13,674 nt of DNA from CAZPCZ01 sp964585225 (GTDB taxonomy: Bacteria > Patescibacteriota > Patescibacteriia > JACPHY01). Of this stretch, positions 4,459 to 10,765 are shown one piece after another. The position numbers were made by a program, and so were the translations under genes. Under the pieces are notes generated by a model. That model did not search any database. It was given only the letters and a program-made list of their open reading frames with translations, and was not told where the DNA came from. Location of the stretch: the NCBI GenBank assembly GCA_964585225.1, contig CAZPCZ010000037.1, positions 1 to 13,674 on the forward strand, in the 5' to 3' direction. Each line of letters starts with the position of its first letter. Within the stretch, counting starts at the first letter, position 1.

Positions 4459-7389
4459 ATGCCGACACCCCCAGCGCCCCTCCTCCTCATCGTTGACGGG
4501 AACGCGATTCTCCATCGCGCGTTCCATGCGTTGCCGGCGATGACGGCGCCGGATGGGCGCGTGGTCCATGCGGCGTACGGGTTCCTCACCGTGTTCTTCA
4601 AGGCGCTCGCGGATCTCGCGCCCACGCACGTTGCGGTGACGTTCGATCTCCCGGGTGGGACGTTCCGGAACGAACTCTTCCCGGAGTACCAGGCGCAACG
4701 CGAGGAGAAACCGGATGACCTCTACGCGCAGATTCCGATGATCAAGGACGTCCTTGCCGGTCTCTGCGTGCCGGTGTACGAGGCCGCGGGGTTCGAGGCG
4801 GATGATGTGATGGGGACGATTGTGGAGAAGGTACGAGGGAAGAGGGAAGAGGGAAGGGGTGCCGGATTGAATTCGGCGGCGAGGGTGATCGTGCTGACAG
4901 GAGACAAAGATTTGTTGCAGCTTGTGCGGGACGGGGTGGAGGTGGTGCTGCTCCGGCGAGGGATGACGGATACGGGACGGTACGATCGGGACGCGGTGAT
5001 CGTACGATTTGGATTTCCACCAGAGCGAATTCCGGACTTCAAGGCGCTCGCGGGCGATCCTTCAGACAACTACCCGGGTGTGCCCGGCGTCGGGGAGAAG
5101 ACCGCGACGGAGCTCGTGAAGGCGCTCGGGGGGGTGGAGGAAATTTTGAAGAGGGTAGAGGGAAGAGGGAAGGGGGAAGAGTGGGCGAAGCCGCTCACGG
5201 TAAAGCTCGCGGAGAAATTGCGAGCGAACATCGAGACTGCGCGGCTTGGACTCCGGCTCGCGACGATCGTGCGGGGCGTGCCGTTCGAGTTCCAGCTTAC
5301 GGATTGCGAGCTGCGCACGTACGACCGCGAGGCGGTCGTCGGGAAACTGCGGGAGCTCGGATTTACGTCACTCCTCAACCGGCTCCCCTCCCCCTCAAGC
5401 TCCCCCTCCCCAAGGGAAGGGGAGAAATGGGATATCCCTCCCCCTCGTTCTGAGGGGGAGCGCCTGCCCGCCGAAGCCTCGGCGAAGGCGGGGGAGGGGG
5501 TGCGTGGGGGGCAAGGGGAGGTGGGGCTGAGCCCCGAGATCATTACCGACCAAACCGCAATCCGCAAGGCATTCGCCGATGCGCGAGCGACGAAGGCAGT
5601 CGCGCTCGCCGTCGTCGCAGACGGAGACGATCTGCGGCGCGGTCACCCACGAAGTCTTGGTATGGCCTGGGACGGGCAGGCGGTTGGCATCCATCCGTGG
5701 GGCACCGCGCTGTCTGAGGGTGCGGCGCTGCTGCGCGACGAAACGATCGCGAAGGACGCGCACGGCGCGAAGTCGCTTCTCCACGCGTTCGGTCGATCCC
5801 GCATCGAGCTCCAAGGCCTCCGGTACGACACCAAGATCCTGAGCCACCTCCTCGCGCCAGGCTCGCGCAGCCACGACCTCGCGCACGTCGCGTTTGCGGA
5901 ATTGGGCATTGAAGTCACTCCCCCAGGTGTCATCCTGAGTGAAACGAAGGATCCCGTACACCGACAGCGTCGAGATGCTTCGGGCGATACCCTCAGCATG
6001 ACATCGGAAGATGAACCCCGCGCTGCCGCTGAGCGTGCGGGGCGCGAAGCCGCCATCGTCCACCAGCTCGCCCCCATCCTCGCGCAGAAGGTTGCGGACG
6101 CCGGCCTCAGCCACGTGTACGAGGACATCGAACGGCCGCTCGTCCCCGTGCTCCATCGCATGGAGGCGACCGGCGTCCTCGTCGATACGAAAGCGCTCGC
6201 TCGCATGAGCAAGGACATGCGCCGAGAGCTCGATGTCGCGGATCGAGCCATTTTCCGTCACGCCGGCGAGGAGTTCAACATCGATTCGCCGCAGCAGCTC
6301 AAACACATTCTCTTCGAGGTGCTCGGGCTTCAAGTGCGCGGGATCAAGAAGACCGCGAAGGGGAAGACGCTCTCGACCGCTGCCGCGGAGCTCGAGAAGC
6401 TCCGCGGGAGCCACCCCATCATCGAGCATCTCTTCGTGCACCGGGAATTGCAGAAGCTCCTCTCGACGTACGTCGACGCGCTGCCCACGCTCGTCGACTC
6501 GATCAGCGGCCGCGTGCACACGACGTACCACCAGACCGTGACGGCGACCGGCCGGCTGTCGTCGAGCGACCCCAACCTCCAGAACATTCCGGTCACGGAG
6601 CCGTGGGGACCCGCGATCCGACGCGCGTTCATCGCCGAGGATGGGTGGCGGCTCCTCAGCCTCGACTACTCGCAGTTCGAGCTCCGCGTTGCTGCCGCGC
6701 TCTCTGGCGACCGGCGCCTCCAGCAGGCGTTTCAGTCCGGCCACGACATCCACGCAGCGACCGGCGCCGAGGTGTTCAACGTCGCGCCTAAGGAGGTCAC
6801 CCGCGATCAACGCCGCGTCGCGAAGGCGATCAATTTTGGTATCTTGTACGGGATGGGCGCGACAGCCCTTGCCGCTACCGCGGCAGTATCACGTGAAGAA
6901 GCCGATGCGTACATCCAGCGATACTTCGCGGCATATTCGGAACTCGCGGAGTGGGTCGAAACGACGAAGGCGCTCGCGCGGAAACGCGGGTACGTCGAGA
7001 CGCTGTTCGGACGCAAGCGATTCCTTCCCGAGATCGCCTCCGGCGTCCCACAGGTGCGAGCGGCCGCGGAGCGCATGGCCGTGAACATGCCGATCCAAGG
7101 CACGCAGGCCGATCTTTTGAAGCTCGCAATGATCCGTGCGGACGATTGGATCAGAAGCGAGGGAAGAGGGAAGAGGGAAGAGGGAAGAGTGGCGCGCGCG
7201 TCCCGTGAGGAGCGCGTGCGGATGGTGTTGACGGTGCACGACGAGCTCGTCTTCGAGGTGCGAGAGAAGATCGCGGAGGACGCGGCGCGAGCGCTCACCG
7301 ACATCCTCGAGCACGTCCACCAGCTCCCCGTGCCGATCGTGGTTGACGCGAAGGTAGGCCGAAGTTGGGGTGAACTGAAGCCGATATGA
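4459..7389 (+). CDS. polA: DNA polymerase I, with in-frame repeat segments
   Basis: Fills gaps and removes primers in replication and repair. The protein is 976 aa, longer than typical bacterial Pol I, and repeat-encoded segments explain the excess. The 5'-nuclease domain (about 1-305) shows DGNAILHRAF (D13), GFEADDVMG, LTGDKDLLQ and the helix-hairpin-helix GVPGVGEKTA. The middle 3'-5' exonuclease-like domain (about 350-560) lacks the usual acidic DxE and KYD residues (VALAVVADGDD and GAKSLLHAF stand there), so proofreading is probably lost, as in Bacillus and Thermus Pol I. The polymerase domain has TATGRLSSSDPNLQNIP, motif A DYSQFELR (D736), motif B RRVAKAINFGILYG (785-798, K789) and motif C VHDE (D928). 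Five segments look repeat-derived, all at domain or loop boundaries: about residues 126-138, 232-241, 310-350, 490-515 and 901-913. The stop overlaps the next gene by ATGA. Confidence 0.96.
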   Translation: MPTPPAPLLLIVDGNAILHRAFHALPAMTAPDGRVVHAAYGFLTVFFKALADLAPTHVAVTFDLPGGTFRNELFPEYQAQREEKPDDLYAQIPMIKDVLAGLCVPVYEAAGFEADDVMGTIVEKVRGKREEGRGAGLNSAARVIVLTGDKDLLQLVRDGVEVVLLRRGMTDTGRYDRDAVIVRFGFPPERIPDFKALAGDPSDNYPGVPGVGEKTATELVKALGGVEEILKRVEGRGKGEEWAKPLTVKLAEKLRANIETARLGLRLATIVRGVPFEFQLTDCELRTYDREAVVGKLRELGFTSLLNRLPSPSSSPSPREGEKWDIPPPRSEGERLPAEASAKAGEGVRGGQGEVGLSPEIITDQTAIRKAFADARATKAVALAVVADGDDLRRGHPRSLGMAWDGQAVGIHPWGTALSEGAALLRDETIAKDAHGAKSLLHAFGRSRIELQGLRYDTKILSHLLAPGSRSHDLAHVAFAELGIEVTPPGVILSETKDPVHRQRRDASGDTLSMTSEDEPRAAAERAGREAAIVHQLAPILAQKVADAGLSHVYEDIERPLVPVLHRMEATGVLVDTKALARMSKDMRRELDVADRAIFRHAGEEFNIDSPQQLKHILFEVLGLQVRGIKKTAKGKTLSTAAAELEKLRGSHPIIEHLFVHRELQKLLSTYVDALPTLVDSISGRVHTTYHQTVTATGRLSSSDPNLQNIPVTEPWGPAIRRAFIAEDGWRLLSLDYSQFELRVAAALSGDRRLQQAFQSGHDIHAATGAEVFNVAPKEVTRDQRRVAKAINFGILYGMGATALAATAAVSREEADAYIQRYFAAYSELAEWVETTKALARKRGYVETLFGRKRFLPEIASGVPQVRAAAERMAVNMPIQGTQADLLKLAMIRADDWIRSEGRGKREEGRVARASREERVRMVLTVHDELVFEVREKIAEDAARALTDILEHVHQLPVPIVVDAKVGRSWGELKPI
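4837..4857 (+). repeat. GGGAAGA heptad tract 1 inside polA
   Basis: Three copies of a 7-bp unit (the last GGGAAGG) encode RGKREEGRG at the end of a helix in the 5'-nuclease domain, just before the strand leading to LTGDKD. The unit is not a multiple of three, so gain or loss of one copy would shift the frame. Confidence 0.85.
5153..5180 (+). repeat. GGGAAGA heptad tract 2 inside polA
   Basis: Four imperfect copies (GGGTAGA, GGGAAGA, GGGAAGG, GGGAAGA), followed by GTGGG, encode VEGRGKGEEW between helices of the 5'-nuclease domain. The end GGGAAGAGTGG is identical to that of tract 3. Confidence 0.85.
5384..5520 (+). repeat. Cluster of three hairpin repeats in the polA interdomain linker
   Basis: Three inverted repeats in a row: CTCCCC (5400-5405) / GGGGAG (5419-5424) with an added inner TCCC/GGGA; a perfect 9-bp hairpin CTCCCCCTC (5438-5446) / GAGGGGGAG (5452-5460); and CCCGCC (5467-5472) / GGCGGG (5487-5492) enclosing GCC-TC-GGC. 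They encode a low-complexity P/S/G/E linker that includes LPAEASAKAG, between the 5'-nuclease and exonuclease-like domains, and keep the frame open. The last palindrome shares its CCCGCC/GGCGGG arms with the element in the tRNA-Cys cluster. Confidence 0.85.
5928..6003 (+). repeat. Inverted-repeat element of the CATCCTGAG type inside polA
   Basis: Terminal arms TGTCATCCTGAG (5928-5939) and CTCAGCATGACA (5992-6003) are inverted copies with one mismatch. Between them lie GAAACGAAGGATC and GAGATGCTTCGG, an imperfect inner pair. This layout is a widespread bacterial short repeat usually found between genes. Here it is translated as VILSETKDPVHRQRR... in a loop of the exonuclease-like domain without breaking the frame. 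Confidence 0.85.
7161..7188 (+). repeat. GGGAAGA heptad tract 3 inside polA (four perfect copies)
   Basis: Four perfect tandem 7-bp copies encode GRGKREEGR between the helix ending IRADDWIRSE and the strand leading to motif C (VHDE, D928). A change of one copy would frameshift before the last catalytic aspartate. Confidence 0.95.
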
Positions 7390-8222
7390 TCGGCGTTGCG
7401 CTCGCAGCCATCGGTACGTTCTTCGAGGAGGTTTCGACCTCGCTCGGGAAGTGGGAAATGAAGCGGAAGGTCGAGAGTCCGTTCACGTTCGGGTTCCTCC
7501 AACTCTTCTGGGGCGGCGTCATCCTCCTCGGTATTGCGCTCGTTCGCCCGGCGAGCTTCGTGTTCTCGACCGCATCGTTCCCGACATTCCTCACCCGCGT
7601 CGTCCTCGAGGTCATCCAAGCGCACACGACCGTCATCGCACTCGCCGTGGCCTCGCGGAGCACGTTCGGGTTCGTCCGCGTCCTCACCGTGCCGCTCCTC
7701 CTCGGCGTCGACATCATGCTCGGCCTCGTGCCGACGGCGTTCCAGATTTCCGGGATCGCGCTCATCATCGTGACGCTCATCATCCTGTTCCGGAACCACG
7801 GGATTGGACGTGCAGGTGCGCGGCTCACGCTCTTCACCGCGGTGAACGCGGTGGCGACGCTCTCCCTCTACCAGTACGACGTCCGGCACTTCAATTCCGT
7901 CGTCGCCGAGCAGCTCATCATGCACGTGGTGCTCATCGCATACTTCGCGATCCTCGCGGTAACGGCGACGCGCGAGCACCCCTTCCGCCTCCTCCTACGG
8001 CGAGCGACGCTCGCGCAGTCCATCACGATGGGTGTCGGGGGCGTCATCGAGAGCTTCGCGGTGCTCTTCGCGCCGATCTCCATCATCCTCGCCGCGAAGC
8101 GATCATCGTCGGTGCTCTGGTCCGTCCTCGCTGGTCGCCTCGCATTCCACGAGGGACGCCTTATGATGAAGGCGACGGCGGTCGTCCTCCTCGCGATCGG
8201 CTTGGTCCTCCTCGCTGCCTAG
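7386..8222 (+). CDS. DMT/EamA-like membrane protein
   Basis: A 278-aa integral membrane protein of the drug/metabolite transporter (EamA) type; the substrate is unknown. I see about nine to ten hydrophobic segments (roughly 1-13, 38-53, 72-90, 97-114, 119-136, 147-163, 174-194, 212-233, 240-254, 262-278), arranged as two similar halves. The C-terminal half ends in KRSSSVLWSVLAGRLAFHE (238-256) followed by a last helix, the usual EamA pattern of a helix, a short polar turn with a conserved Glu, and a closing helix. The ATG overlaps the polA stop as ATGA, so translation is probably coupled to polA. A functional link to Pol I is not implied. A permease-like protein of another small-solute family is the main alternative. 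Confidence 0.8.
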   Translation: MIGVALAAIGTFFEEVSTSLGKWEMKRKVESPFTFGFLQLFWGGVILLGIALVRPASFVFSTASFPTFLTRVVLEVIQAHTTVIALAVASRSTFGFVRVLTVPLLLGVDIMLGLVPTAFQISGIALIIVTLIILFRNHGIGRAGARLTLFTAVNAVATLSLYQYDVRHFNSVVAEQLIMHVVLIAYFAILAVTATREHPFRLLLRRATLAQSITMGVGGVIESFAVLFAPISIILAAKRSSSVLWSVLAGRLAFHEGRLMMKATAVVLLAIGLVLLAA

Positions 8223-8228
8223 CGGCAG

Positions 8229-8343
8229 ATCACGGATATGCGGATTCTTCGCGGATATACAGATATGCGGATGATGCGGATTCGATTGATCGGTACGATC
8301 TGTGTATCCGCGCTATCCGCGACCTCATCCGCGAATCCGTGAT
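8229..8343. repeat. 115-bp imperfect palindrome built of GCGGAT motifs
   Basis: Terminal arms ATCACGGAT (8229-8237) and ATCCGTGAT (8335-8343) are exact inverted copies. Inside are several GCGGAT and ATCCGC words and a pair ACAGAT / ATCTGT. The element fills the whole gap between the EamA-like gene and holA and ends 11 nt before the holA ATG, so it supplies most of the holA leader. There is no coding potential. Its look is that of the GCGGATAC-type intergenic repeats of small-genome bacteria. Confidence 0.8.
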
Positions 8344-8354
8344 GGCGTCAGCCT

Positions 8355-9470
8355 ATGATTATCTTCCTCCACGGCGACGATACCTTCCGCTCCCGCGAGA
8401 AGCTCCGGGAGCTGAAACAGAAGTTCCTCCGCGAGGTCGATCCGAGCGGGGCGAACCTCGTGACGATTGATGGGGCCGCGGCGTCCGCCGACGAGATCTG
8501 GGCCGCGGTCGCGGCGCAGTCGTTTCTCGTGCGCAAGCGCATGGTCGTCGTCGAGGACCTCGGGGCGCAGAAATCCGCCGCGGCGCACGAGGGCGTCCTT
8601 GGTTTCCTCGATCGAATCCCCGAGGACGCGATCGTCGTGTTTTGGGAGTCGAAGAACGTTTCTCCCCTTCCCACTGGGAGGGGGAGTAACCTGTCCCGGC
8701 CCGCGCGTCGGGAGAGGGGGTGGGGCGGTAAGAAACGTCGGGGCGGTCCGATAGCCATCGGATCGTCCGGAAAAAGCGATACCCTCTTCCCGCTGCTCCT
8801 CAAGGAGAAATTCGCACAAGCATTCTCGCCACTCGAAGGCGTCGCGCTCACGCGGTGGGTCCAGGACCGCGCGAAGACGCTCGGAGCCACCATCGAATCA
8901 GCCGCCGTTCGCGACCTCATCGCGATCGTCGGCCCCGACCTCTGGCGGATGGCGAACGAGTTGGAGAAGCTGACGATGGCTGCCGTACAGCCATCGTCAT
9001 CCCGAGGAGCCGCCGCGACGAGGGATCTCACACCAGGTACAGACCCCCCAACGATCACGTCCTCCCTCATCCGCGACCTCGTCGACGCTGCTCCACAGGA
9101 CCGCCTCTTCACCTTCCTCGACACGATCGGCAGCGGCGATCGCATGGCGGCGCTTCGTCTCCTCCGCGAGCTCGAGGCGGCGCGCGTGGATCCGCACCAC
9201 CTCCTCGCCATGCTCCACCGCCAGCTCCGGCTCCTCGTCCAGGCCGCAGACCTCCTCGAGCGGGGGACGCCCGCGGCACAACTCGCCGCGGAACTCCGCG
9301 TCCACCCATTCGTCGCACAAAAACTCAGTCAGCAGGCCCGCACATCATCACTCTCCGCGCTCCGCGCCCTCTACCCCCGCCTCCTCGAGCTCGATCGGAA
9401 GCTCAAATCATCCCGCGCACCATGGCAGGCGCTCATGGACTTGTTCTGCCTTGAGGCGACGGCGTCGTAA
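8355..9470 (+). CDS. holA: DNA polymerase III subunit delta, with repeat-derived insertions
   Basis: The delta subunit of the clamp loader, which opens the beta clamp during loading onto DNA. The 371-aa protein starts MIIFLHGDDTFRSREKL, typical of the delta N-terminal domain, followed by a Walker-like fold with VVVEDLGA and IVVFWESKNV, then FAQAFSPLEG...LTRWVQDRAKTLG, DLWRMANELEKL and the C-terminal helical collar (LFTFLDTIGSGDRMAALRLL, HHLLAMLHRQLRLL). The body matches HolA along its length, apart from two non-conserved segments (about residues 101-135 and 208-231) that coincide with palindromic repeats in the DNA. The ATG is chosen for its family-like N-terminus; no Shine-Dalgarno is visible. 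In many bacteria holA lies next to rpsT, and here rpsT lies about 1.3 kb away on the other strand with cax between. Confidence 0.93.
   Translation: MIIFLHGDDTFRSREKLRELKQKFLREVDPSGANLVTIDGAAASADEIWAAVAAQSFLVRKRMVVVEDLGAQKSAAAHEGVLGFLDRIPEDAIVVFWESKNVSPLPTGRGSNLSRPARRERGWGGKKRRGGPIAIGSSGKSDTLFPLLLKEKFAQAFSPLEGVALTRWVQDRAKTLGATIESAAVRDLIAIVGPDLWRMANELEKLTMAAVQPSSSRGAAATRDLTPGTDPPTITSSLIRDLVDAAPQDRLFTFLDTIGSGDRMAALRLLRELEAARVDPHHLLAMLHRQLRLLVQAADLLERGTPAAQLAAELRVHPFVAQKLSQQARTSSLSALRALYPRLLELDRKLKSSRAPWQALMDLFCLEATAS
8657..8737 (+). repeat. 81-bp inverted-repeat element inside holA
   Basis: Bounded by CGTTTCT (8657-8663) and AGAAACG (8731-8737), exact inverted copies. Inside are C-rich and G-rich arms (TCCCCTTCCC, GGGAGAGGGGGTGGGG). 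The length is 81 bp, exactly 27 codons, so the reading frame is kept. It encodes SPLPTGRGSNLSRPARRERG, not expected in HolA. A small hairpin TCCGAT-AGCC-ATCGGA follows at 8747-8762. Confidence 0.85.
8985..9042 (+). repeat. CATCCCGAG-type repeat inside holA flanked by GTACAG
   Basis: GTCATCCCGAGGAGC and GACGAGGGATCTC resemble one arm and the inner part of the repeat class seen in polA at 5928-6003. The segment is flanked by direct repeats GTACAG (8985-8990 and 9037-9042), which look like a target duplication. The distance between them (52 bp) is not a multiple of three, so a clean insertion into an unbroken frame is not proven. Confidence 0.6.
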
Positions 9471-9491
9471 CGCGTCGTCCGTATACCGCAC

Positions 9492-9521
9492 CTCCCAACC
9501 TTTCAATCGAAAGGTTGGGAG
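9492..9521. terminator. 13-bp perfect hairpin after holA
   Basis: CTCCCAACCTTTC (9492-9504) pairs perfectly with GAAAGGTTGGGAG (9509-9521) around AATC. The T-run that follows on the plus strand is weak (AGCGTTTG). It lies 21 bases past the holA stop in the convergent gap, so it probably ends holA transcription and may act in both directions. Confidence 0.7.
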
Positions 9522-9548
9522 AGCGTTTGTGGCGATCTGGGAACAGGA

Positions 9549-9576
9549 GACCGGTCCGCCCATGGGCGGACCGGTC
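9549..9576. terminator. 28-bp perfect palindrome between convergent holA and cax
   Basis: GACCGGTCCGCCCA (9549-9562) and TGGGCGGACCGGTC (9563-9576) form a perfect palindrome with no separate loop. It lies 7 bases past the cax stop (minus strand), so the likely role is the cax terminator, although no clear T-run follows. A protein-binding site is the alternative. Confidence 0.65.
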
Positions 9577-9583
9577 GATTGGT

Positions 9584-10618
9584 TCAGAATGCCAGGCAGA
9601 GGAACAGCGCGTCGAGCAGCAGCAGCGCCGCCCCCTCCCACCAGTTCGATTTCCCATCCCACACGACGAACCACACGAGCCCAACTGCCATCACGAGTGC
9701 CTCGAGGGCGATCGGTGGGAGGACGAGCGTGAAGGAGACCCCCGCGATCGCCGCCGTGAGGATCGCGACTGGCGTCACGAAGAGCGCGACCTGCGTCGCG
9801 GAGTCCAGCGCGATGCCAATCGCGAGGTCGAAGCGCTTCTGCCAGGCAGCTTGGACCGCGACGAAGTGCTCCGCGACGTTCCCGACGAGCGGGACCACGA
9901 AGAGGCCGACGAAGAGCGGCGAGAGGTGGAGCGCCGTCGTCGCATGCGCGACGTGGTGGACGAGGATCTCGCTCAGACCACCGATGACGATCGCCGTCAC
10001 CGCGAGCATGACGCTCGCCCGCGCCTTGCCCCAGCTCTTCCCGACCGTCTCGTGCATCGCGGCGACGGACACCGCGTTCGCTTTGAGCGTCGTGAACCGG
10101 AAGATGATGAGGAGGACGTAGATCGCCGCGAGGATGATCGCAGCAGCTCCGGTTCGGTGCTCGATCGCGGAGCCGAGCTCTGCATGGTGCGCGATGGTCG
10201 GTGCGAGCAGTGCGACGATCGCGAACACGAGCGCGGTGACGCTCGGGATGACGAGTTCCGGGTCGAACCGGAACACGCCCGCGCGCAGGCCACCGACGAA
10301 GACGCTCAATCCGAGGATGAACAGCAGGTTGCCGATGACCGAGCCGACGATCGACGCCTTCACGAGTTCGACCTCGCCGGCCTTCACCGCCACGACGACG
10401 ATGATGATCTCCGCGAGGTTGCCGAGCGTCGCGTTCAGGAGTCCGCCGACGCTCTCGCCGAAGTGCGACGCGAGCTCTTCGGTTGCTTCCCCGAGGAGTC
10501 CGGAGAGCGGGATGAGCGCGCCAGCCGCCAGACAGAACGTCACCGCGGCGGGCGCATGGAAGACGTGCGCGGCGATCGCCGCCGGTACGAGCGCGAGGAA
10601 CCAGTAGAGCAGTTTCAC
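9584..10618 (-). CDS. cax: Ca2+/H+ antiporter (CaCA superfamily, CAX type)
   Basis: An inner-membrane exchanger that exports calcium against protons. The protein is 344 aa with about 10-11 hydrophobic segments. Both alpha repeats are present. Alpha-1 has GNLAEIIIVV (66-75, with the ion-binding Glu70) followed by ASIVGSVIGNLL. Alpha-2 has GNVAEHFVAV (246-255, Glu250) followed by DLAIGIALDSATQVALF. This matches the bacterial CAX/ChaA-like family in order and spacing. I chose GTG at 10618 because GGAGG lies 6 nt upstream and the protein then starts with KLLYWFLALV, the first membrane segment. An ATG at 10663 would add 15 residues read through a hairpin repeat. It has its own promoter (10706-10734), so it is probably not strictly co-transcribed with rpsT. 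Confidence 0.92.
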   Translation of the reverse strand: MKLLYWFLALVPAAIAAHVFHAPAAVTFCLAAGALIPLSGLLGEATEELASHFGESVGGLLNATLGNLAEIIIVVVAVKAGEVELVKASIVGSVIGNLLFILGLSVFVGGLRAGVFRFDPELVIPSVTALVFAIVALLAPTIAHHAELGSAIEHRTGAAAIILAAIYVLLIIFRFTTLKANAVSVAAMHETVGKSWGKARASVMLAVTAIVIGGLSEILVHHVAHATTALHLSPLFVGLFVVPLVGNVAEHFVAVQAAWQKRFDLAIGIALDSATQVALFVTPVAILTAAIAGVSFTLVLPPIALEALVMAVGLVWFVVWDGKSNWWEGAALLLLDALFLCLAF

Positions 10619-10624
10619 GTCTGC

Positions 10625-10629
10625 CTCCG
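10625..10629 (-). promoter_or_regulatory. Shine-Dalgarno of cax, decides a GTG start
   Basis: GGAGG on the minus strand with a 6-nt spacer to GTG at 10618. The only upstream ATG in frame (10663) lies inside a hairpin and has no such signal. Confidence 0.75.
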
Positions 10630-10630
10630 C

Positions 10631-10672
10631 CCCGCGATGAACGCGGGGTAGCCCGGGGTTCATCCCCGGGCG
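10631..10672. repeat. Twin hairpins with complementary loops in the cax leader
   Basis: Hairpin 1: CCCCGCG (10631-10637), loop ATGAA, CGCGGGG (10643-10649). Hairpin 2: GCCCGGGG (10652-10659), loop TTCAT, CCCCGGGC (10665-10672). The two 5-nt loops are exact reverse complements, so they could form a kissing pair, or the whole could refold as one larger palindrome around GATGAAC/GTTCAT. It lies between the predicted cax start site and the Shine-Dalgarno. Confidence 0.85.
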
Positions 10673-10705
10673 AAGCTTGGGCTGGGGAACGAACGACGAC
10701 CAACT

Positions 10706-10734
10706 ATGGTAGCATGAAACGCCGCCCGAGTCAA
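10706..10734 (-). promoter_or_regulatory. cax promoter (TTGACT-N17-TACCAT, extended -10)
   Basis: On the minus strand, TTGACT (10734-10729) and TACCAT (10711-10706) are 17 bp apart, with TGC before the -10 box (extended -10). It would start transcription near 10699, about 80 nt before the GTG. Its sequence closely matches the promoter at 12725-12753, including GGGCGGCG and TTCATG in the spacer. Confidence 0.75.
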
Positions 10735-10746
10735 GGGCGACGTTTC
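10716..10746 (-). terminator. Hairpin after rpsT that overlaps the cax -35 box
   Basis: On the minus strand GAAACG-T-CGCCC pairs with GGGCG-G-CGTTTC (11 pairs, one mismatch) around a 7-nt loop TTGACTC. The loop is the -35 box of cax. There is no T-run, so it may be a processing or pause structure at the end of the rpsT mRNA, or an operator for cax. Confidence 0.5.
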
Positions 10747-10765
10747 GTGCGTTGCGTGGTGACTT

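Noticed and set aside
5395..6810. 471-codon minus-strand frame inside polA
   Set aside because: Antisense to the Pol I domains with intact motifs; Arg/Glu/Leu-rich shadow.
10619..10663. Upstream ATG start for cax at 10663
   Set aside because: The extra 15 residues are read from the hairpin repeat, whereas GTG at 10618 has GGAGG at ideal spacing and starts at the first membrane helix.
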